NCBI GenBank assembly: GCA_016295895.1
Contig: JAEDKI010000135.1
Coordinates: 1-5,428, forward strand
Source of the DNA: Clostridiaceae bacterium
GTDB taxonomy: Bacteria > Bacillota > Clostridia > Oscillospirales > Acutalibacteraceae
Direction of reading: 5' to 3'
Length of the DNA: 5,428 bases
Below are positions 1 through 5,075 of this stretch, piece after piece (position 1 is the stretch's first letter; each line of letters begins with the position of its first letter). Below the pieces are notes generated by a model that saw only the letters and a program-made list of their open reading frames with translations, searched no databases and was not told the DNA's origin. Both the position numbers and the translations under genes were made by a program.

Positions 1-174
1 GATTCAAGATATCCCCGTGACGGCAGATTCATCGAGGAAATCGGAACCTACAACCCCACAGTTGCTCCCTCAGAGATCAAGGTTGACGCTGAGAAGGCAA
101 AGCAGTGGATTGCAAACGGCGCTCAGCCCACAGACACCGTTAAGGCACTTCTCAAAAAAGAGGGCGTTCTTTAA
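1..174 (+). CDS. rpsP: 30S ribosomal protein S16, C-terminal part (5' end outside window)
   Basis: Ribosomal protein S16 is a small primary RNA-binding protein of the 30S subunit, needed for assembly of the 5' domain of 16S rRNA. The visible 57 codons are read in frame 1 from base 1 and end at TAA (172-174). They begin with DSRYPRDGRFIEEIGTYNP, which is the highly conserved centre of S16, and end in the usual Lys-rich helix (TVKALLKKEGVL). Full-length S16 is about 80-90 residues, so roughly the first 23 residues lie upstream of the window. The gene is followed after 44 bp by khpA, and no terminator is visible in that gap, so it is probably cotranscribed with khpA, rimM and trmD, as in most Firmicutes. 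Identification is very secure from the family motif and the neighbours. Confidence 0.97.
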   Translation, partial: DSRYPRDGRFIEEIGTYNPTVAPSEIKVDAEKAKQWIANGAQPTDTVKALLKKEGVL

Positions 175-200
175 TCTCCCGCTTTTAAGAGAACCACAAT

Positions 201-207
201 AAAGGAG
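201..207 (+). promoter_or_regulatory. Shine-Dalgarno site of khpA
   Basis: AAAGGAG lies 11 bases before the ATG at 219 in the 44-bp rpsP-khpA gap. It supports the chosen khpA start. No promoter or hairpin is evident in this gap. Confidence 0.75.
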
Positions 208-218
208 TAACCCCCATT

Positions 219-452
219 ATGAAAGATTTACTTGTCAGCATTGCTCAGGGTCTTGTTAATGACCCCTCGCAGGTAAGCGTTACCGTTGACGAGCCCACGG
301 ACGACGGCGTTGTTGTCTGCCATCTTCATGTTGGTGAGGAGGACATGGGCAGAGTTATCGGCAAGCAGGGCAGAATTGCGAAAGCAATCCGCACGGTTAT
401 GCGTGCTGCTGCGACCCGTCAGAACACAAGGGTTGTTGTAGAAATTGATTAA
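219..452 (+). CDS. khpA: KH-domain RNA-binding protein KhpA (YlqC family)
   Basis: This is a 77-residue single-domain protein made almost entirely of one type II KH fold. The nucleic-acid-binding GXXG loop is seen as GKQG at residues 48-51, inside GRVIGKQGRIAKAIR. An acidic stretch precedes it and the C-terminal strand TRVVVEID closes the fold. The length matches the family (about 75-82 residues). In Firmicutes, KhpA pairs with KhpB (EloR/Jag) to bind RNA and affect cell elongation and division; that role comes from the family and is not shown here. The ATG at 219 has a good Shine-Dalgarno site, and the first residues (MKDLLVSIAQGLV) match family starts. The position between rpsP and rimM is the classic one. 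The stop codon overlaps the start of rimM, so the two are likely translated together. Confidence 0.95.
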   Translation: MKDLLVSIAQGLVNDPSQVSVTVDEPTDDGVVVCHLHVGEEDMGRVIGKQGRIAKAIRTVMRAAATRQNTRVVVEID

Positions 453-966
453 GGAATTTCTTGAAATCGGTGAAATAGTCGGCACTCACGGAATAAGAGG
501 CGAGGTTCGCCTTAATCCGTGGTGCGACACGCCCGATTTTGTTTCAAAATTCAAAACTCTGTATTATGACAGCAAGGGATGCTGTGCGGCTGAGATTAAA
601 TCAGCAAGGCCGCACGGCAATATTGTTTTGCTCTCAATCAAGGGTGTTGACACCGTTGAGCAGGCACAGAAGCTCAGAGGAAAAATCCTTTGGATGAAGC
701 GAAGCGACGCAAAGCTTCCCGAGGGCAGCTTTTTCATTGCGGAGCTTATCGGCTGTGAGGTGCTTGACGCAGATTCGCCCGAAAAAGCCTACGGAACGCT
801 CACGGATGTCAGCGAAACGGGTGCAAACGATGTCTGGCACATAACCGACAAATCGGGCAGAGAATATCTCATTCCCTCAATACCCGATGTCGTTATTGAC
901 ACCGATGTTGCCGAAAACCGTATTCTGATAAGACCCCTGAAAGGTATTTTTGACGATGAGGATTGA
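445..966 (+). CDS. rimM: Ribosome maturation factor RimM
   Basis: RimM binds ribosomal protein S19 and assists late maturation of the 30S head domain and 16S rRNA processing in the cytoplasm. The 173-residue product has the family length. The N-terminal beta-barrel domain (about residues 5-88) carries the signature EIGEIVGTHGIRGEVR at residues 7-22 and the GVDTVEQAQKLRGKILW segment. A linker with LPEGSFFIAELIGCEV leads into the C-terminal PRC-barrel domain (about 95-170), which ends with IPSIPDVVIDTD and ILIRPLKGIF. The start is a TTG at 445, inside the last codons of khpA, giving an 8-base overlap. No ATG or GTG fits: the conserved EFLEIG motif follows within four codons, so a later start would cut the domain. 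A weak AAGGG at 428-432 could serve as ribosome binding site, and coupling to khpA termination probably helps. Confidence 0.94.
   Translation: MIKEFLEIGEIVGTHGIRGEVRLNPWCDTPDFVSKFKTLYYDSKGCCAAEIKSARPHGNIVLLSIKGVDTVEQAQKLRGKILWMKRSDAKLPEGSFFIAELIGCEVLDADSPEKAYGTLTDVSETGANDVWHITDKSGREYLIPSIPDVVIDTDVAENRILIRPLKGIFDDED
939..944 (+). promoter_or_regulatory. Shine-Dalgarno site of trmD inside rimM
   Basis: GAAAGG lies within the rimM coding end. It is 11 bases before ATG 956 and 5 bases before an in-frame TTG at 950. Spacing alone does not settle the start. The family N-terminus (M-R/K-I-D-I-L-T-L-F-P) favours the ATG at 956. Confidence 0.55.
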
Positions 967-1696
967 TATTTTAACGCTTTTCCCCGAGATGTGCGAGAGC
1001 GTTCTGAGCGAAAGCATTATCGGCAGGGCAAGAGCAAACGGTTGCGTTGAGATAAATTGCCGAAACATCCGGGATTATACGCTTGACAAGCATAACAGGG
1101 TTGACGATTCGCCCTACGGCGGCGGCACGGGAATGATAATGCAGACTCAGCCGATTTTTGACTGTTTCAATTCCCTGTGCGAAGAAATCGGCAAACGCCC
1201 GCATCTTATCTACCTATCCCCACAGGGGAAAACGCTCACCCAGGAGCGGGTTAAGGAGCTTTCAAAGCTCGATAATCTCGTTTTGCTCTGCGGCCACTAT
1301 GAGGGCGTTGACCAGCGGGTGATTGATGAAATTGTTGACGAAGAAATTTCAATCGGCGATTATGTGCTGACCGGCGGAGAGCTTCCCGCACTCATTCTTG
1401 CAGACAGCATTTCAAGAATGCTGCCCGGAGTGCTTGCGAACGAGGACGCTTTCACGCTTGAAAGCCATTATTCGGGTCTGCTTGAATATCCGCAGTATAC
1501 ACGCCCCTATGAATGGCACGGAGAAAAGGTTCCCGATGTGCTTATATCGGGTCACCACGCCAACATTCAGAAATGGCAGCGTGAACAGAGCCTCAAAAGA
1601 ACGCTTGAACGCCGCCCCGATTTGCTCGAAAAAGCCGATTTGACAAAAAAAGATATTGAATATCTGAATAAGCTTAAAACCGCCGAAGTCGAATGA
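956..1696 (+). CDS. trmD: tRNA (guanine(37)-N1)-methyltransferase TrmD
   Basis: TrmD transfers a methyl group from S-adenosylmethionine to N1 of G37, next to the anticodon, in tRNAs with G36, and so prevents +1 frameshifting. It is a SPOUT-class homodimer with a trefoil knot. The 246-residue product has the usual length. Visible motifs are MRIDILTLFPEM (1-12), SPYGGGTGMIM (52-62), YLSPQGKTL (86-94), LLCGHYEGVDQR (110-121) and EISIGDYVLTGGELPAL (130-146), the last three forming the knot and AdoMet pocket. Arg154, matching the catalytic Arg of E. coli TrmD, is present in SISRMLPGVL. The position matching catalytic Asp169 appears to be Glu169 (ESHYSGLLEYPQYTRP). The ATG at 956 was chosen over the in-frame TTG at 950 because it gives the standard N-terminus. 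The gene overlaps rimM by 11 bases and is the last gene of the operon here, ending in a terminator hairpin. Confidence 0.97.
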   Translation: MRIDILTLFPEMCESVLSESIIGRARANGCVEINCRNIRDYTLDKHNRVDDSPYGGGTGMIMQTQPIFDCFNSLCEEIGKRPHLIYLSPQGKTLTQERVKELSKLDNLVLLCGHYEGVDQRVIDEIVDEEISIGDYVLTGGELPALILADSISRMLPGVLANEDAFTLESHYSGLLEYPQYTRPYEWHGEKVPDVLISGHHANIQKWQREQSLKRTLERRPDLLEKADLTKKDIEYLNKLKTAEVE

Positions 1697-1710
1697 CCTC
1701 GGCGGTTTTT
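1676..1710. terminator. Bidirectional intrinsic terminator between trmD and the TRAP permease gene
   Basis: AAAACCGCCGA (1676-1686) pairs perfectly with TCGGCGGTTTT (1699-1709). A further 3-bp pairing, GTC (1688-1690) with GAC (1695-1697), sits beyond one A/C mismatch and closes on a GAAT loop. On the plus strand the stem runs into five T's (1706-1710). On the minus strand it ends in four T's (complement of 1676-1679). The hairpin begins inside the trmD coding end and spans its stop codon (1694-1696). Two genes converge here with only 33 bp between them, so the hairpin probably ends transcription from both sides. The plus-strand T-tract is the better one. Confidence 0.82.
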
Positions 1711-1729
1711 GATGTTAATTTGTGATTTT

Positions 1730-3859
1730 TCAGGCGGCTTCGGATATCTTTTCCGGCTGTCCGCCGTCTTTTTTCTTGCCGATAAACTGGAGTGCAAAAA
1801 CAACAGCGATAAGAACAAGTCCTGCAATGTCGGTCTTATATCCGGGAATAACCATGAGCAGACCGCCCGCAAGCGCCACAATTCTCTGCCACCAGGGCAT
1901 ATGGCGGTTCATGTAACCCTCCATGCCTGCTGAGATAACATAGATACCGAGAAGTGCGGTTATGATGAGCAGGACGATTTCATACCAAGGTTTATCAGAG
2001 CCGATAATCAGCATTTCGGGGCTGTAGGCAAATATATAAGGAACAATAAATGCCGTAATTGCCAATCGGGTTGCGGTAACTCCCGTTTTGAGCGGATTCG
2101 ACTTTGCGATAGCCGAGCCTGCATAAGCCGCAAGGGCAACGGGCGGAGTGATATCGGCAACGATGCCGAAATAGAAAACAAACATATGAGCCGCAAAAAG
2201 CGGAATTCCCATATTTATCAGAATCGGTGCAGTTATGGTTGCCATGATAACATAGTTCGCCGTTGTGGGAACGCCCATGCCGAGCACGATGCAGCAAAGC
2301 ATTGTCAGAACAAGTGCAAGGAATGTGCTGTTTTCCGCAATGGGAACAAGAGTGTTGATAAGGAGCTGACCGAGGGCGGTCATGGTAACAACGCCCGAAA
2401 TCAGACCTGCCATACCGCAGGCAACGGCAACGCCGACGGTGTTTTTAGCTCCGTTTTCAAGAGAGCCGATAACCGTTTGAGGATCAAGCGGCGCATGACC
2501 CTTTGAAACAAATGAAAGCAGGGCGCAGACAATCATGCCGGCAAAAACCGCAATCTGCATATTTGATCTGCCCGTAGGCAACCATATTCCGAGGGTGACG
2601 GCAACGGGGATAACCGGGATAAGCAGTCTCCAAGCCGTTGACTTCGTGATATGATGCGGAACAAGGCTGACAACAAGCGAGCTGAGAATCGCAAAGCACG
2701 CCGAAACGCCTGCGCTGAAGAAATTCATGCAGATAACAAGAACAACGATAGGCAGAAGCAGATAGCCGTTTCTGAGTATCAGCTTAAAAAAGCTCGGGAT
2801 CGAGTCTTTCGGGAGACCTTTAAGACCAAGCTTCTTTGCCTCAAAATGAATCATAAGGAAAATGCTTGTGAAATAGAGAGCGGCAGGAAGAATTGCCGCA
2901 ACTGCAATTGATGCGTAGGGAATTTCGGTCATTTCAGACATCAGAAACGCTGCAGCACCCATAATCGGCGGCATTATCTGCCCGCCCGTTGATGCGGCGG
3001 CTTCAACCGCTGCGGCGAACTCGGGCTTGTAACCCGTTTTTTTCATCATGGGAATTGTAATCGAGCCGCTTCCGACGGTGTTTGCAACCGAGGAACCCGA
3101 ATACATTCCCTCAAGTGCGCTCGAAATAACCGCAACCTTTGCGGGGCCGCCTATTGATGCGCCCGCAACGGAGTTTGCAAGGTCAACAAAGAATGTGCCG
3201 ATGCCCGTTCTCTCAAGAAGCGCACCGAGAATAATAAACAAGACGATAAATGTCGTGCAGACATAAACGGGGGTTGAGAAAAGTCCGTTTGAAACATCAT
3301 AAAACAAACCGTACATAAGATTTCTCAAAGCCGTGTTGGGATTATCGGTGTAAGCCTTAACCGCCGCATAAACCACGAATGCGCCGGCAACAAAAATAAT
3401 CGGCAGACCGACCGCACGGCGGACAAGCTCAACAAGCAACAGAATTGCAACAAGAGCAACAATTATCTGAAGCGTTCCGATTCGCTTGCTCATTTTGATG
3501 ATATCTTCCTGAAAAATTGTGTAATAAAGGAAGCTTCCTGCGCTGACAACGGCAAGAATAATATCATAAAACGGAACATGGTTTATTCTCTTGGTTTGTT
3601 TCTTATAAGCGGGGAATATTAAATATCCGATAAAAGCAATAAAAGCCAAAAAGGTTGTGAGCTTCGTGTATTTCGTAGCCGTCGGGAAAACAAGCGCCAT
3701 TGCAATCATATAGACGCTGAAGCCCGCCATCAGAGCGGTTATTATTTTTTTGCGCCAGCCCGTAAACACTCTGACATTGCTCTCTCGGTCAAATTCCTGC
3801 ATTATTGATTCGGAATCAACCACTTCAGGTTCCGCAACGCCCGTCTTTACCTCATCCAT
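1730..3859 (-). CDS. TRAP transporter fused permease (DctQ-DctM type, TAXI-associated)
   Basis: This 709-residue integral membrane protein is the ion-driven membrane part of a TRAP transporter, with the small (DctQ-like) and large (DctM-like) subunits fused into one chain. After a charged cytoplasmic N-terminus (1-37), about four hydrophobic segments lie at 38-58, 66-83, 97-115 and 128-146, matching the small-subunit portion. The large-subunit portion (about 190-610) has the family motifs SGSSVANTVGSGSITIPMM (254-272), EAAASTGGQIMPPIMGAAAF (286-305), LGMGVPTTANYVIMATITAP (526-545) and FGIVADITPPVALAAYAGSA (564-583). Further hydrophobic segments at about 627-646 and 658-696 form a C-terminal extension before a Lys/Gly-rich tail. 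The start at 3859 follows GGAAAGGGG at good spacing. A longer frame from 3922 would begin inside a hairpin, without a ribosome binding site. The gene lies 91 bp downstream of its receptor gene. The substrate is unknown; fused permeases of this kind pair with TAXI receptors. Confidence 0.93.
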   Translation of the reverse strand: MDEVKTGVAEPEVVDSESIMQEFDRESNVRVFTGWRKKIITALMAGFSVYMIAMALVFPTATKYTKLTTFLAFIAFIGYLIFPAYKKQTKRINHVPFYDIILAVVSAGSFLYYTIFQEDIIKMSKRIGTLQIIVALVAILLLVELVRRAVGLPIIFVAGAFVVYAAVKAYTDNPNTALRNLMYGLFYDVSNGLFSTPVYVCTTFIVLFIILGALLERTGIGTFFVDLANSVAGASIGGPAKVAVISSALEGMYSGSSVANTVGSGSITIPMMKKTGYKPEFAAAVEAAASTGGQIMPPIMGAAAFLMSEMTEIPYASIAVAAILPAALYFTSIFLMIHFEAKKLGLKGLPKDSIPSFFKLILRNGYLLLPIVVLVICMNFFSAGVSACFAILSSLVVSLVPHHITKSTAWRLLIPVIPVAVTLGIWLPTGRSNMQIAVFAGMIVCALLSFVSKGHAPLDPQTVIGSLENGAKNTVGVAVACGMAGLISGVVTMTALGQLLINTLVPIAENSTFLALVLTMLCCIVLGMGVPTTANYVIMATITAPILINMGIPLFAAHMFVFYFGIVADITPPVALAAYAGSAIAKSNPLKTGVTATRLAITAFIVPYIFAYSPEMLIIGSDKPWYEIVLLIITALLGIYVISAGMEGYMNRHMPWWQRIVALAGGLLMVIPGYKTDIAGLVLIAVVFALQFIGKKKDGGQPEKISEAA

Positions 3860-3867
3860 TGCATTTA

Positions 3868-3876
3868 CCCCTTTCC
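3868..3876 (-). promoter_or_regulatory. Shine-Dalgarno site of the TRAP permease gene
   Basis: On the minus strand GGAAAGGGG ends 8 bases before the ATG at 3859. It decides the start: the upstream in-frame ATG at 3922 has no such site and lies in an inverted repeat. Confidence 0.8.
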
Positions 3877-3893
3877 ATTTTATTTCTAAAGAG

Positions 3894-3925
3894 AACATGC
3901 CGCAATCAGATAATTGCGGCATGTT
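3894..3925. repeat. Perfect 13-bp inverted repeat between receptor and permease genes
   Basis: AACATGCCGCAAT (3894-3906) is the exact reverse complement of ATTGCGGCATGTT (3913-3925), with a 6-base loop (3907-3912). In the minus-strand transcript it would form a stable hairpin 25 bases after the receptor stop codon and about 17 bases before the permease Shine-Dalgarno site. What follows on the transcript (CTCTTTAGAAATAAAA) is not a clean T-tract, so a full terminator is unlikely. A partial terminator, or an mRNA 3'-end protector that raises receptor over permease levels, is more likely. This role is inferred. Confidence 0.8.
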
Positions 3926-3950
3926 GATTGTCAGGTCACTTTATCAAGTA

Positions 3951-4958
3951 TCAGATAACGCCGATTTCCTTATAGTATTTCTCTGCGCCGGGATGAAGCG
4001 GAACATTGCCGATTGCCGAAACTGCAATGTCGGTTTTCATTTCCTTGCCCTTTGCGTGAGCAACAGCGATATCAGGCTGTTTCTCCCAAAGAGTTTTGGT
4101 GATCTGATAAGCCTGCTCCTCGCTCATATCGTTGGTAACAACGAAGGTTGCCATGATTGCAACGGTCTTGACAGGCTCGGTGATGAAAGGATAATCTGCG
4201 CTTGTCATCTCATATTCGGCATAGAACGGATAATCGGTCTTGAGCTTTGAAATAACCTCGTCGCCAAGGTCAACAACAACGATATCAGCCGCTGTTGCAA
4301 GCTCCGTGATAGCCGGAGTGGGAGTGCCCGCAGTGATGAAAGCGGCGTCAATTGAGCCGTCTTTAAGCTGAGTTGCGGAATCGCCGAACGAAGCGGCAGT
4401 CTTGTTGATATCCTTATCGATATCGATTCCCGCTGCTGCAAGAATCTGAGTTGCGTTATAGTAAACGCCCGAACCTGCATCGCCGACGGCAACATTCTTG
4501 CCTTTAAGGTCGGCAACCGATTTGATGCCCGAAGCCTTGGTGGCAACAAGCTGGCAAACCTCGGGATAAACACAGCCGACAGCCGAGAAAGAGGTTATCT
4601 TTTCGTTGAATCCGTTAGTGCCTTCATAGGCATAGTTCATAACATCGTTCTGAACGATTGCCATCTGATAGTCGCCGTCTTCAATGCCTTCAATGTTTGC
4701 CTGTGAGCCGCCTGTTGAGAGAACCTCAAAGCTGTAGTCAGCAGTATTCAGAAGCTGAGCAACGGCGGTGGTGAAGCTGTAGTATGTTCCTGTGTTGCCG
4801 CCCGTGCCAACTTTAATCTTTGCAATATTCTGAGCGGCGGGTGCGTCATTACCTGAGACATTGCCCGTTGTTTCGCCGTTCTGAGAACCGCAAGCGGTGC
4901 AGAAAAGCATTGCGAATGCAAGCAAAAGGGAAATTACGATTGCTGTTTTCTTTTTCAT
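3951..4958 (-). CDS. TAXI-family TRAP transporter substrate-binding lipoprotein
   Basis: This is a 335-residue extracytoplasmic receptor that would bind the solute and deliver it to the fused TRAP permease. Residues 1-23 form a lipoprotein signal: KKK, a hydrophobic core (AIVISLLLAFAMLF), then CTAC with Cys23 as the probable lipidated residue. The Cys at -3 is less common than Leu or Val. A Gly/Asn-rich linker (24-45) leads to the mature domain. The TAXI hallmark KVGTGGNTGTYYSFTTAVAQ is at 49-68. Other family-like segments are GDYQMAIVQNDVMNYAYEG (95-113), SVADLKGKNVAVGDAGSGVYYNA (147-169) and LKDGSIDAAFITAGTPTPAI (198-217). The length is typical. The ATG at 4958 has an AGGAGG site five bases upstream and a promoter about 60 bp further up. 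The ligand is not evident; known TAXI ligands include glutamate and dicarboxylates, but this cannot be transferred here with confidence. Confidence 0.94.
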   Translation of the reverse strand: MKKKTAIVISLLLAFAMLFCTACGSQNGETTGNVSGNDAPAAQNIAKIKVGTGGNTGTYYSFTTAVAQLLNTADYSFEVLSTGGSQANIEGIEDGDYQMAIVQNDVMNYAYEGTNGFNEKITSFSAVGCVYPEVCQLVATKASGIKSVADLKGKNVAVGDAGSGVYYNATQILAAAGIDIDKDINKTAASFGDSATQLKDGSIDAAFITAGTPTPAITELATAADIVVVDLGDEVISKLKTDYPFYAEYEMTSADYPFITEPVKTVAIMATFVVTNDMSEEQAYQITKTLWEKQPDIAVAHAKGKEMKTDIAVSAIGNVPLHPGAEKYYKEIGVI

Positions 4959-4963
4959 ATTTA

Positions 4964-4969
4964 CCTCCT
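4964..4969 (-). promoter_or_regulatory. Strong Shine-Dalgarno site of the TAXI receptor gene
   Basis: AGGAGG on the minus strand, five bases before the ATG at 4958, is a consensus site. It suggests high translation of the receptor, which fits a binding protein needed in excess over its permease. It lies ten bases after the leader stem-loop. Confidence 0.85.
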
Positions 4970-4979
4970 GTTATTATCT

Positions 4980-5001
4980 CTGCGGTTTATGGTTACCGCA
5001 G
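4980..5001. promoter_or_regulatory. Leader stem-loop or operator-like inverted repeat upstream of the TAXI gene
   Basis: CTGCGGT (4980-4986) is the exact reverse complement of ACCGCAG (4995-5001), with an 8-base loop (4987-4994). It lies wholly in the predicted 5' untranslated leader, starting about 11 bases after the estimated transcription start and ending ten bases before the Shine-Dalgarno site. It could be an RNA stem-loop that affects translation or mRNA stability, or a DNA operator for a dimeric repressor. No known riboswitch class is recognised. The symmetry is directly seen; the role is a guess. Confidence 0.5.
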
Positions 5002-5018
5002 TAAAACATTACCAATCC

Positions 5019-5047
5019 ATTATATACTAAAATTCGGAAATTTGCAA
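5019..5047 (-). promoter_or_regulatory. Sigma-A-type promoter of the TAXI-TRAP operon
   Basis: On the minus strand a perfect -10 box TATAAT (5019-5024) is preceded after exactly 17 bases by TTGCAA (5042-5047), a four-of-six match to TTGACA. The spacer is A/T rich. Transcription would start near 5012, giving a leader of about 54 bases that holds the inverted repeat and the AGGAGG site. No comparable promoter is evident in the 91-bp gap before the permease gene, so both transporter genes are probably read from this one. Confidence 0.82.
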
Positions 5048-5075
5048 GAAATACTTTTCAATCCTGCAAAATCGA

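Noticed and set aside
17..202. A 61-codon plus-strand frame over the rpsP end
   Set aside because: It is out of frame with the clear S16 coding sequence, and its product is a Ser/Gln/Arg-rich sequence with no recognisable motif.
950..955. TTG at 950 as the trmD start
   Set aside because: It would add Met-Thr before the conserved MRIDILTLFPEM start. The ATG at 956 fits the family N-terminus, although the Shine-Dalgarno spacing to the TTG is also acceptable.
1567..1881. A 104-codon open frame on the minus strand over the trmD and permease ends
   Set aside because: It crosses the terminator, overlaps two clear genes in other frames, and has a low-complexity Ser/Arg/Lys-rich product typical of a shadow frame.
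3860..3922. N-terminal extension of the TRAP permease by 21 residues from an ATG at 3922
   Set aside because: That ATG lies within the perfect inverted repeat and has no Shine-Dalgarno site. The ATG at 3859 has a strong site at good spacing and gives a normal charged cytoplasmic N-terminus.
3750..4250. A 166-codon open frame on the plus strand across the permease start and receptor end
   Set aside because: It runs antisense to two well-supported genes and through their intergenic hairpin, its product resembles no known domain, and it has no convincing ribosome binding site.
4412..4432. Repeated GATATC/ATCGAT-like bases within the receptor gene
   Set aside because: They encode the Asp/Ile-rich stretch IDIDKDIN of the TAXI protein, so codon content explains the repetition.
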